DNA of 64,000 nt. Source: Bryopsis sp. KO-2023 (lineage: Eukaryota > Chlorophyta > Ulvophyceae > Bryopsidales > Bryopsidaceae). Below, piece by piece: positions 44,551 to 55,932 of the stretch (position 1 is its first letter; every line of letters starts with the position of its first letter). The translations under genes were made by a program, and so were the position numbers. The stretch is from the NCBI GenBank assembly GCA_030272585.1, contig BSYQ01000009.1, positions 3,906,001 to 3,970,000 on the forward strand. Direction: 5' to 3'. Below the pieces are notes generated by a model. The model was not told the DNA's origin, searched no databases, and saw only the letters and a list, made by a program, of their open reading frames with translations.

Positions 44551-44893
44551 GTGGAAGAATTTCCAGACAAGGAAGAATTCATGAAAGGAGAAGCGATTTC
44601 ATTTTTGATGACTATCTCTCCAATGATCTTGGATTTTGTCTAGAATAAAGAGAATAAAAATGATTATGAGAAAGCCAGGTGATGCTGATGCTGTTGCTCC
44701 CTTTATAGAAAGGAGTTTTCAGTTGAAAGGATTGCTAATCTTGGAGCGGCTTTGTTCAATGGATTTTTTTTTGGGTTGCTTTGAATAATAGGTAAATGTT
44801 TCTTTTTTTTTGTGATCGAGATGAATTTCACATGACATAGACTTCACTGTGAGTGATAATAAATGTGAACTATGGATTGTAAAATGCCTTTTT

Positions 44894-46525
44894 TCTTACC
44901 TTCATTGTGAATATTTCTGGGATTGATGTTTTAAATGCATGTTTTAAAGGCCTCAGGAGCAGTAAACCCTATTGATTTAAGTCAGTGAAGTGTTCAAGAT
45001 TGGTTGATAATTAACATTTCCCAATCAAAATCCTGATATTTTCAGGTCAAATTACTTGGTTGACACCTCCCAAAAAGAGGGGTCTCCTCAACACGAGAAG
45101 ACAAATTCGTCAATTTTGGAAGATAAAATACAAATTTAGCTTTCAGCCTGGATGTGATGCAGTTGGAAATGTCTTGATCGAGACACATATCAGCCTAAAA
45201 ATGAAAAAAATTATCCAAAGATCAAACATCCACACAAATATTCAGTATTTTTAATCTGTTATTGCCCAACCTAGAAACATGGTGGAAAGAAGGCAAATAT
45301 TTCTCTTCCATATCTTTTCTTTACTTTTCCAAATTTCCTCTGGGCATGCACTCAATTTCAAACTGAAGTGTTGGCTGTGTGCGAAGAATGAAACACCCAT
45401 ATATATGATGGGTGTTATCCACTCTCTATCCACAGCTTCCAGAAAGCACTTTCCAGCTAAAAAACGAGCGAGCCAATATCAATTCAAAACTACTTGAATC
45501 AGATGACAGAATTGAACAGCCATCAACTGATGTATTGATGATCGGACTGGGGCAGGTGATGGCTGCCCCAGTCCGATCCGCTTTTTTCATCAATCAAATC
45601 CCAACAGTGTCAAAATATATATTGGGGGGGGGGGGGGGACATGATAAGTCACCACTTGCAAGTTGGGTTTATCCTTCCAAATAACTAGTCGGCCAGATAC
45701 TGAATTGTGGAAGGGAACAAAATTTCCCTTCAGATGTGCATCTTCAACAGAAAGTATTTCTTACAATGTAAGAAACCGTTTGCTTGTTTGAAAGTATTCT
45801 CACGCACTTTTTACTCCCAAAGATCCACAATCGAATCAAGGGCACAGAAGCATGAATCCTCCCCCCCCCACCCACCCAAAAAAGAAAAAAAAAACAGCTT
45901 TCTTTTAATCCAAGGTACAAACATGCACCCCTTTCACAAAAACAGAGAAAAAAAAAGAAGAAAAAAAAAGCATTCCAAAATGGTCCTCGTAGTGACGGGT
46001 ATTTCCGTCCAGCTCATGCATTTCTTTCTAACCTCTCCCCCCCCTCCCCAAAAAAAAACACCTGCGGCCAAAATAATCCCCCACCACCATCATTCTCCTT
46101 GGTCCTAGAAAAACATACCTGTCAAAAAATCCTCGATTCATGCACATAACATGCCCGCTTCTCCACAGCTTGTGAAACACAGAGGTACCATTCCTCCCCC
46201 CAAAAAGCACACATAGCGTTCCCCAGCAACATTTCTTATACTCCCAGTTCAGCCCCAGCTCTTTTTCCCCAAACTTGATCGAAAAGGTTTCCCTATCTTT
46301 CCCTGTCCATCTAACAAAAGGGGCCAAAATTTCCGGTACTTCTTCCCGCTCCAATTTTCTCCGCTCCGAGTTGACCTTTATTTTCAACTGTCCCTCGATA
46401 CATCCCTTTCACTCTTCTGTTTCCTGGAGCTAAATCTTCCCTGGCCCGAGTCCTCAGCATCCAACAGGCAACCCCCCCAAAAACCCAGTGAAAAAAGAAA
46501 TCTCAAAGAGATTGGGGCTATTCCC
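44894..46525. other. Gap with a strong hairpin, no gene supported
   Basis: AT-rich. It contains the hairpin at 45540-45578, a G13 run at about 45,626-45,638 and several CnAn tracts. ORFs up to 133 codons exist but show no family features. The right end is the 3' UTR of acetolactate synthase. Confidence 0.45.
45540..45578. repeat. Inverted repeat, 15-16 bp perfect stem with 7-9 nt loop
   Basis: GATCGGACTGGGGCA at 45540-45554 is the exact reverse complement of 45564-45578. One more G-C pair extends the stem inward. The transcript of either strand would fold into a stable hairpin. No oligo-T termination context or coding sequence is linked to it. Confidence 0.85.
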
Positions 46526-49500
46526 TCAATACTCGTCCGAACCGTCGCCTTTGGTGATGATCTCTTTGAAACTCGCTCCTCCGGGTATCATGGGCAGCAC
46601 GTGCTGGATGTGTGGGACGACCACGTCCAAAAGATAAGGTCCAGGGGTGTCCAGCATTTCCCGAATGGCTGCACGAAGGTCTTTCGGGTCGATCACCCTC
46701 TTGGAAGGAACGCTGTAAGCTTTACTAATTCCGACGAAATCGGGGTAAATGTCGTCGATCTCTCCGGAATCGTGATAAGCAGACTCTCGTTTTCCGAGGT
46801 AGGTGTGGGCACGGTTGGCTTTGTAGAATCGATCTTCCCACTGGACCACCATCCCCAAATGCTGATTGTTCAGCACGAACATTTTGACGTCCAGCTTTTC
46901 GATGAAAGCGGTGGCCATTTCTTGCACGTTCATCTGGAACGAACCGTCTCCATCAATGTCGACCACCACTTTCTTGGGCCGGCCGTCTTTGCCGTCGAAA
47001 GCAGCCGCCGCCCCCAAAGCAGAGGGCAACCCAAACCCCATGGATCCAAGACCACCTGAAAAATAATTAAAAAAATAAAAATAAAAAAAGCCAGCTTCCC
47101 GATCATGTTGTTGAACAGAGCTCAAACAACGATTTCTTTCATTTTTTGTTTTTTGTTGAAAATCTGGCAACTCTCGGAACTACAATTAGGAAAAAAAATT
47201 ATTCGACTGACTTCTTGCACCAATTTTAGTCTAAATTAAGAAAAAAGGGGAATGATTCGCACCTGAGGTGACCCACCGCCTGGGTTCAGAGAATTGGTAG
47301 TATTGAGCTGCCCACATTTGATGCTGACCCACTCCGGTGGAGATTATAGCATCCCCATTGGTTTCTTCATGAAGCACCTGATCAAACACAAAAACAAAAT
47401 TCAAGCAAAAAACAAACAAACAGGAAATGGAACCTTTCACGAGATTCCACCTATGAACGGAAGTAATTTCTTTTCGAAACGGAAGCACTCGTCATTCTGA
47501 GCAGACGTAACCAACACGAGGTATAAAAATCCAACCTGAATAGCCCATTGTGGCATGATCACATCTTCCCTGTCTGGGAACGACAGAGGGAATTCCTGCT
47601 TCTGGGCTTCCAATTCTTGCCTCCACTCTTCGAAACTCGATTTATCGACCGGATCCTTTTCCAAAACTTGGTTCAACATCCTGAGAGAAGGGGCGGCGTC
47701 CGCACACATTGGTATGTGGGCTGTTTTGTTCTTGTGGATTTCGGCCGGGTCGATGTCGATGTGGACGATTCTGGCATGAGATGCAAAAGTCTCCAGCTTT
47801 CCTGTCACTCGATCGTCAAATCGAACTCCGAAAGCCTGCAGAAATAAAAAACAACAACAAATGGAGTTGCACTTTGCTGCCGGGTCGAGAATTTTCATGT
47901 CGAACATTTGCCAAAAAAAAAACCCGGAAAACGATGAAACACCACATCTCCGAACTGAGCTCGGTCATCAGCGAAGCAAAACATCGCTTTTTTTTTATCG
48001 AGCGAAAAAAGAACAACCCTGATCCGTCCTTCAACTCAACAGACGATATACAGTCATCAAGCACTCGATGAAGAAATAAAACACACTCAAAAGCAGTTCA
48101 TTTCTTCCTTATTTTTTTTACCAAGAGCAAATCTCCCTGATCCACAGCATAATTGGCAGGGACGGTTCCATGCATTCCCAGCATTTGGAGGGAAAGACTG
48201 TCTTCGCCTGGGTATGTCCCCAACCCCATCAAAGTTTGAGCCACAGGGATCCCGGTTCTTTCCACCAATTCCCTCAGCTCCTTGGCCGCATCCAAGCAGC
48301 CACCTCCACAGTAAATGATCTAGACACACAAAACATTCCACTCAAGACTCCAGCAGGAAGAGTGGGGGGAAGGGGGGGGGGGGTCGCCTCCATTTGAACA
48401 AGAGAAAATCATATCAAAACATGGCAAAAAACACATGATCTCCGTATCTGAATGACACCCTATGATGATTACTACCAATGTTAATATTACAATATATTCT
48501 GCAGTGATGAACTAAAGGTTTTCCTTTTTTTTTCTTTTTGTTTTTTTTGGGGGGGGGGTGGAGGAGAAAACATAAAACAAATGACATTCAAAAACCCGAA
48601 CAGCTGTTTCTCATTCCACAGCTTTCGTTCCACAAAAATAAAAAACTAAACGAACAGACGTGGTCGGTTATTCTTTTTTTGTTGGTGACAAATTCTCCTA
48701 CCGGTTTCTTGGATGCTCTGATGGCTTCTGCGATCCTCTTGACCTGTTTGGCCAGAACAGAAAAAAAAAGAAGCAATTATCAGCAAAATAAAAACAAAAA
48801 TGCGTATTCGAACAGGGCAGGTCAGAGAGATCCCTTGGACAACCTAGATTTATCAACACACCAATTCTACAGGGCTGAAGGGCATTTTCTTTTTCTGTTA
48901 TCGAAGTATTGCTGGCTGATTGCTTGAATAACAAACCCCTTTTCTTTGTCAAAAGGGAAAGGGGAAGAAGGAAAAATACGGGGGTGAAAAATACTCTTCC
49001 CAGGAGGTAGATCTTTTCGTTTTAAAAAAATATCTTACAAAAAATGGTTTTGCTGTTTTGTTTTCCTTTTCTAGCTGCTGACCTGGGCCATCTGTGGGGG
49101 TGGGGGCAATCGACTCATGTATCCGGTGATGGCCATGGGGGTATCCCAGTCAGGCACGGCCATCTGCTGTTGAACGTCTTTGGGGACATCGATGAGCACT
49201 GGACCGGGTCTGCCGGTCCTGGCCAAATAAAAGGCCTCCTTCACGATTCGGGGGATGTCGTTCACATCCATGACTAAGTAGTTGTGTTTGGTGATCTGGC
49301 GGGACACCTCCACGATGGGGGTCTCTTGGAAGGCATCCGAACCAATGAATCGTCGAGGGACCTACAAAACACAATTTTAAGAACATATTTTTTCAGTTTT
49401 TAACTAAGTTGGGGTGTTTAAAAAAAACGACTTAAAAAAAAAAGTTGCATCGGAAAAAGTGGGCATGATAGTTAGAAAGATCGTAGCGGGAAAAAAAAAA

Positions 49501-51877
49501 AAAAGTAAGAAACCAGCAAGAAGTTTCACCAAAAATATGAGGGATGCTTTTATGTTTTCTTCTCCTTTTCCACCCACTGAAACGCCAAGAAAAAGCTGGA
49601 AGAGCTGTAAGTTGAATTTACGCACCTGGCCGGTGATTGCCACCATGGGGACGCTGTCCAGCAGGGCATCCGCAAGGCCAGTCACAAGATTGGTGGCTCC
49701 GGGACCCGACGTTGCTATGCAGACTCCAACTTGACCAGTCACTTTGGCAAACCCCTCCGCCGCAAAAATCTCACCCTATAGACACACACAGACAGAAAAG
49801 AACGAAAATTATGGACCGGCACTGTTGGAAGACATCCAAACCTCGACTGTAGCAAAGGAGAATAATAATCAAGGTATGTCTTGGATGGATGACCACCACC
49901 ACATAAACAAATAAAGAATAATCCAGTGGATGATGCCAACGATTCCTTCTAATTTTCCCCCAAAAAATGGAAATAGCATTTTAAACCGAAGAAATGGTGG
50001 GGCTTCCCCCCCCCCCCCTCTGTGGAGCATCGGCTGGAGCTTGGTGACTTGCCTGTTCATGCCTGCACAAGACGTTTCTCACGGAGCCGGATCTTGTCAA
50101 TGCTTGATGGATTTCCATGGAGGCACCCCCAGGGTATGCAAAGACGGTTTTGACCCCCTCTCTCTCCAGTGCTTGCACCAAGATGTCGCAGCCCTTCCTC
50201 ATTTCGGACCCAAATCGATCCACCCACTCTTCTGCAGCTGTGGCAGACAGACATACGGAAAGCTGACTGTCATAGAGAGTTTTAACTCGGGACATTGGTG
50301 TATTTGCACCAAAAAAAGGAAAAGAGAAAAAGCATCACAGATTGACCTTGCTTGACATGGCTACCGAATACGTGAAATGTTGAACAGACAAAAAAGTAAA
50401 GGTCTAGTTTGTAGACGTTTTTTTCATGCAAAAAAAAAAAAAAAAAAGACCTGGAGTCTCCATAGTGGTTTTTTTTCACATATTCAAACCCAGACTGATT
50501 AATTCGACAGAAACTATTAATTATTTTCGGCTCTTTGACGAGATGATAAGAAAAAAATCAACATTCATATTCGAGAAAGGACTTCTGCTGACTTCTCTCA
50601 CTGCTTCCAGTGACTGCTGCCTGAGCCGCCTCCCTAACTTGAGCCAACTGCTCCAAAAAGAAGACAAAATAAAATAAATAAAAAAATAAAAATAAAATGG
50701 CATCATGGGGTGATGTGCAGATTCACATTTTTTTCAAACGCAATTTCATGAGAAAAGAGCTTTTTTCACCCAAAAAAAGCAACATTTTTATTCGGTTTTA
50801 TTTTTGGGACGATGCAAAATTCAAACGTCAACATCACTGCTGAAATGGAAAGACGCCATCAAGAAAATGTTTTTTTTTATTACGTGGTCGAACACTATGT
50901 TGATAGAATTGTTTACTCATTTGTTTGTTTTTGCAAAAAGTCGAGTTTTTACCTCCTCTCTGTCGACCTCCTTGGAGTCAGTCTCAGTGATCTTGGCTTT
51001 CAATGCTGTAGGTCTACATCTGCAGAGATGAAAAGGGGGGGGGGGGGAAAGAAACAAATGTACAGGGTCAGCAATTTGCTTTCATCAACATTCCTCCAAA
51101 AAAAAAATATATATATATATATTGCATTAAAAAAAACCCACAAAATGAAAGGGACGCTGGACCCCCCCCCCAAAAAAAAAAAACAAGCTCATGGAAGATT
51201 CCACCGACAAGTTGTCCACACAATTGTTAGATTTTTTTTTTTTTGGAGGAGAAAAAAAAATGGAAAACGAAATGCATGTTTGTTATGCATGCGACGTTGT
51301 TTAAAAAGACAAATGAGATACCATGTCCATTGAATGAAAAAATGCTTCAGCAATAGAAAGACCTTGCTAGCAAATGGTGGAGGGTTGGACTCAAAAAAAA
51401 CCCAGAAAGCTAGGAAAAACAAAGTTATAGAACTCACCTGTTGCGAGGTATGCTGTGGGCTCGCCTAGACACTGTAGGGGGTCCATGCAATGGACACTGC
51501 AAAAAAATAGAACAAAATATGAACAAGAACCAACCACCCCCTCAATAAGCAATAAGACAAAAAATGGCCTTGCGTGTAAAGCGGGAAGTTCGGCGAAGTT
51601 CTCATATTTATCATGGAATCAGGTTGGTTTCATTTCTTTTCAGAAAATCTGGCTGAAAGATGGAAGGGATCTTTCGAGCGTAAATATCGCAAGCTCAGGG
51701 CGGTTTTTTTTTTTAACGTCACCACAAAGCGATTGAACTTTTACGCGACAAGCGCGAAAGTACGGAGGGTGAGAGCGCTCGTCGGCGACTTGCTGGGGCG
51801 TCTTGCGAAAATCGGACCTTAGCCAACGGTTTCACTGGCAGAGTCTTGCCAACAACGGAGGCACCGTTGATCGACAT
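46526..51877 (-). CDS. ALS: Acetolactate synthase catalytic subunit, plastid-targeted, 12 exons
   Basis: A TPP- and FAD-dependent enzyme that joins two pyruvates, or pyruvate and 2-oxobutyrate, in the first shared step of Val/Leu/Ile synthesis. Exons in transcript order: 51877-51818, 51496-51438, 51019-50953, 50647-50602, 50237-50053, 49775-49626, 49361-49083, 48743-48702, 48319-48122, 47835-47536, 47377-47263 and 47055-46526. They total about 676 aa, like plant enzymes. Motifs: [18 protein letters not shown], then [13 protein letters not shown] with catalytic Glu138; [60 protein letters not shown]; and TPP-binding [10 protein letters not shown] then [20 protein letters not shown]. The N-terminus ([20 protein letters not shown]) is a transit peptide without a signal sequence. 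An alternative donor at 51764 would lengthen exon 1 by 18 residues. One intron appears to use a GC donor. Confidence 0.96.
48541..48558. repeat. T8-G10 compound homopolymer in an ALS intron
   Basis: T run followed directly by a G run on the plus strand, which is C-then-A on the coding strand. Confidence 0.9.
49776..50052 (-). other. Probable GC-AG intron in acetolactate synthase
   Basis: On the coding strand the exon ends CAT GAA CAG and the intron starts GCAAGT. The acceptor is TATAG before GGTGAGATT. Only this junction restores the invariant [11 protein letters not shown] of the enzyme family, so the GC donor is well supported. Confidence 0.88.
51162..51183. repeat. C10-A12 compound homopolymer in an ALS intron
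   Basis: Ten C followed directly by twelve A on the plus strand. Confidence 0.9.
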
Positions 51878-53237
51878 GCTTCTCCTCCGTTCTGATCCCT
51901 TCGAGTTCCCTCTGGTTGCAGCGAAACGATGTTCGGACGGCAAAGGAGAAGAGTGTTGAAGTTGCTGAACCATTTGTGGCAGGGGGACACGTGGAGCGAG
52001 AGAGAAGCTGAAATGATGTCCTGTCACCAAATTGGGGGGAAAGAGTGTGGAGAGAATGTTGCATGCATGCAGAATGCATGTTGCTTTGCATCCGTTGGAT
52101 CCCTTCCAAAGGGCCTAATTCTCTGGGTGTTCATGCAGCAATATCAAAGGCGGCGTGGATGGACAGTTTGAAAATGAATTGGATCGGGGAAGGAGAGATT
52201 GGGCGGATTGTTTTCAGAGAGAAATAGGGTGGATTGTTTTCATCAGTTTTCCTTCGCAATGTAACTGGGCTGATTTGATTTGTGTTGTCTACAGGTCAAA
52301 AAAATGAGTATCCTTTTTGGAATGAAAGGGACTGATTTTGGAAATGAAACATAGAAATCTACCTGTGGAAGATTGAACTTTGGATAAAAATAGAGGAACA
52401 GATTGTGGATATTTTCTTGCAAGGAATCGACAACACACAGCATTATGTGATGTTTATTCGATAAATTAGATATTTTACTGATTCATTTCGAAAAGGTGTT
52501 TCGCTCGAGGATATTACACCATTATTGAAACACCAATTGAAAGCAATTGAGGCCAAAATAATAAAACAACAACAATGTTGCATCCTTGATGTAAAAAAGA
52601 ACAATTTATTTCTCGAAGGCTTTTGACTCTCCAAGGGAAAAAAAAAAGAAGAAACACTTTAATAAAACTGATTTAGATTTTGCACTGCACATTCTGTCAG
52701 CTTGACCAAAACATAATCCAGAAAAAAGTCCCTCGTATGGTTTCATTTATGATGATCCAAATAATTTAGTACACAAAGTGAAGTAGAAAAACACGCAATA
52801 AATATTTCTCTTCAACAACCAGATTTTAAAATTGGCTGCATGTATTTTTTTTAGTTATAATTATGATGCGTTTAAATGAAAAATGATGTTTGCAGTTTTT
52901 TCTTCTGTTGAGTTTTGAAACTTGAGGATCCACCACCGCCACCTGTAAAAAAGAAAAAAACACGAAAATACAAAAAATGAACAAATAGTAAAAACAGGAA
53001 GGACAGCTTTTGGGAGCTTTTCTTACCTTCCATTTCTGGACAAAAATGTCCAAAAACATGGAAGCGAAAAGAATTCCATACACAACCTGGTCTGGCCCAG
53101 TCGCTTATCAAAAACCATGAACACTGTCTTTTCTTTTATGAGTTTTTTTGTGCATAACATCAAAAGAATGCATGCTTTTTATATTTTTTCCTCAAGGAAT
53201 TATTAATTTTATGAACATATGGAAGCTGTCACCTGTT
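51878..53237. other. Gap between acetolactate synthase and a secreted-protein gene
   Basis: The left 300 bases are GC-richer and should contain the acetolactate synthase promoter and leader. The remainder is AT-rich with no supported exon. Confidence 0.5.
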
Positions 53238-54167
53238 TTATTTTCCCGAGTTCCCCATCGTTGCCATCCGAACTGCAGCCGGCACCGGGTGAGGGCTAAA
53301 TTGCGTAAAGTTTATGCACTGACGAAAACCTTTTGGCAGCGCATCCATGGGGACGAAAACATTGATACCCTCCTCTTTACCCATTTTAGCACCTGTTCAA
53401 ACAACCCCCCCACAAACACACACCCAACATGACTGAGCATTAGATTAGGGATTTCCATATCCAGAGTAAAAAACAACAACATGGGTTTATGTTTTGAAGG
53501 GGCTCTTCTCACCGGCGGCTGCTGCTTGGGATCTCTGTGCAAGGGCATTCATGTCCTGTCCGTTCAACGGCAAGAACATGGCCGCTTCGGTGCTGGTGAG
53601 TTTCAGATTGATGGCGGCGATGTTGAAGATGCTGGGCTTCACAACCACGGTGTTGTTGGCAACGTTCTGCGGATTGTTTTCCACCGATATGGCCACTGTG
53701 GGGTTTTCCAGACCAACACAAAAATCAAAACCTTGGATGCAAATTTTCGAAAGGTGCAGGAATGATATTACCAACACCAATTTCACACAAGGCCTGAACT
53801 GGCATATCTCTGTGTGGCAGCAAGAAATATGGACTTTGGATCAAAGTCTGTGTCATGCATGCATGCATGCATGATCGGATTTCCGCAAAGAACGACCAAG
53901 GCGCCGACGGCAAAAGGAAGCACCCGCTTAAAGGGTAGGAAATTCCAACCCAATCAATGCCGCACCTCCGTCGTCCGCCACAGTTCTGGCCACGGTCGTA
54001 TCCCCACTCGCTCCGCCCCCGCCCTGCAGCTCCGTTATTTTTTGCTGCATCAGTCGCTGGCAGAGTTGGGCGAATCCAGGGCTCTCCGAGAAGCTCCTCT
54101 CAGGACTCTGTTGCCCTTCGACCAACGCTACGCACGTCAAAACTACGACGACGACCTTAGAAATCAT
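53238..54167 (-). CDS. Unknown secreted protein, paralogue of the gene at 36873 (4 exons)
   Basis: Exons 54167-53966, 53695-53513, 53392-53330 and 53272-53238 join in phase to give 160 aa. The signal peptide is MISKVVVVVLTCVALVEG. The shared block is GASGDTTVARTVADDG, then AISVENNPQN, NNTVVVKPSIFNIAAINLKL and AAMFLPL. It differs from the 36873 gene in having a shorter N-terminal region. Instead of reading to a stop in exon 2, it splices to two short exons (GAKMGKEEGINVFVPMDALP and VRMATMGNSGK). The last two exons are short and their donor (GTTTTC) is weak, so the C-terminus is less certain. Function unknown. Confidence 0.65.
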
Positions 54168-54198
54168 TGTTGGCACGCAGAACGCTGTCAACCGTAAG

Positions 54199-54406
54199 TC
54201 AATCCACACCAGCCCAGTGAACGGAATAAAACTTCTTGTCCGAAACAAAAAGGAACCCTCGCTGTAAAAGGGGATGCTGCGAGAGTGGAATAGACATCCT
54301 CTCCAAGGTGTCTATCCAAGGTTTCGTGAGCCCGTCTTGCTTGGTGACAGCTTCGTCAAAAGTCTGTCGAAAGGCGTCGTACCAGACTTGTTGTAAAGAC
54401 TCACAG
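54199..54406 (-). CDS. Terminal exon of an unknown gene
   Basis: After a good acceptor (ttttctgtag) the minus strand reads 69 codons to a TGA: CESLQQVWYDAFRQTFDEAV, then KQDGLTKPWIDTLERMSIPL and LFVSDKKFYSVHWAGVD. The composition looks globular and coding. The exon starts in phase 2, so at least one upstream exon must lie to the right. I found no convincing partner in 54,407-55,300. The stop lies only 32 bases from the start codon of the secreted gene at 53238-54167, which is on the same strand. Confidence 0.4.
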
Positions 54407-55932
54407 CTACAGAAAAAGAAAGGGCGGGGGGGTGATGGACCAACACTGAAGGTTCCCCTCTGGCTGCTTGAGCAGTTTGGAGTGTGAATTTTTTATTGAG
54501 CGAGAAACTTTTCAAGACTCCTGTGTCTTTGACAACGTGAATTCAAATGGAGTGTCGGTGGCGCAAAAAAAAAAGGTGAAACTTTTTCTGGTGAGTATGC
54601 AGACGATTCCAGGCCATGAAAAAAAAGCGTTCAAGCGAACGACTGAACAAGAAGAACAAGAAGAACTCTTTTTTAAAAAAAACTCCTGTTTTGCGAGGAT
54701 CAGGGTATCTTCTCCCTCTGCTCAAATATAGGGGATTCATCATTTCCTCAAGGAGCATGCAAGAACAAAAACAACAGAAACACATTAAAAAACAAACAGA
54801 CAAACAAACCAACGCGCTCCAACGACGCGCTCCAACGAAAGGGCGCTCCTGCTGGAACCTGAAACAACACGCACACACAACCACAAAAAACTTCACAAAA
54901 AAGAAACTATCCATAGTCCCCCAAACACAACGCACCGCATAGCTCCGCCTTCTCATCCGCCCCGCAAAACCTGACTTCGTCTCGACCAAAACACACAGAA
55001 TTCCGAAAACAGAGGAACAATCAAGCCCCAAACGAGGTAACAAGCAGCAGTGGCAAGCGGATACTTCGAGGGTCTTGAAGTCCTCGCTAGTCGTCCTCCC
55101 CACCCTGCCTCCCCACCCTGCCTCCCCATCAAACCAGAGTCGCTCCAGGAACGGCGCACCACGACGGCAGTCGACACCTACGCACCACCACCACCCTGCT
55201 CTCAGCACTCCGACACTTTCACAGAGGCACTTTTTCTGAATGCTTGTTATCGTTGGGTTTTTTTATACTTCAAAGACGCCTGTCAACGAGAAAAATTCGC
55301 ACGCATTTGCTGACGGGATCCCATTTTTGGCTTCGACGTCGCGCCACGTGGCTCAACCAGTCAGTCAGTCAGTCAGTGCAGACTTTCCAGCGGTGTACCG
55401 TATTTTGCTGTTTGTATTGGTGTCGGCGTATCTGGTGCGCTGGCCTTCTGTGGCTTCAACCTGTCTCATTAAGATGTGAAATGCGATTAAATATTATTCA
55501 AAATCGGTGGACTTTTCCCTGGAATGCTATTTTTGTGCTGTTAGTTTTCTTATTCAATGAAGCACAGGGAGTTGATCCCTGTATCTGAGTCTTGCCATTG
55601 TCTCAGAGTTTCTTTTTCGAGGTAAAGAGGGCAATCAAGTTTTTAGCATATCTTCAAGATTTTTTTTCTTTCAGGAAATTCAACGTGGACGAATTTTAAA
55701 TCTATTTTGCAAACATATCGCTGCAGTCTCTATCCAATGTCTTTTGCCCAAAATTTTGGTGGCGACTAAAACGCTGATGTTCTATTTCCTCAAAAATGGT
55801 CCCAACACATCTAACCACCAATCACTAGCTTTTCCTCTCTCTCTCTGATACTACACTTACTCTAATTATAATACAAAAACCACTCTTTCAGACCATATCT
55901 TTCAGTCTTCTCACTCCAGAAACAAATAAACC
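54407..55932. other. Gap with short tandem repeats
   Basis: Contains a 13-nt tandem repeat (CCTCCCCACCCTG, about 2.6 copies, 55095-55128) and five CAGT units (55358-55377). The missing upstream exon or exons of the 54199 gene should be here but could not be fixed. A 221-codon minus-strand ORF at 54543-55208 is Cys/Phe/Leu-rich and I do not accept it as protein. Confidence 0.45.

Larger units (their letters stand above)
42893..44893. repeat. Duplicated block, copy B (about 2.0 kb)
   Basis: Second copy of the block at 31394-33525, same strand. Upstream it keeps a leader segment with CCTCAGTCCCATTCTCGAGG. Downstream it keeps the AATAAAGAGAATAAAAATGA region and the closing AACTATGGATTGTAAAATGC. 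It has about 25 extra bases near 42,930-42,955 relative to copy A, and shorter (PT)n and 3' segments. Confidence 0.85.

Noticed and set aside
46028..46387. 119-codon minus-strand ORF downstream of acetolactate synthase
   Set aside because: Lies in the likely 3' UTR or gap, with no recognisable motif or splice sites.
54543..55208. 221-codon minus-strand ORF
   Set aside because: Composition is dominated by Phe, Cys, Leu and Arg from T- and G-rich tracts. No domain, signal or splice support was seen.
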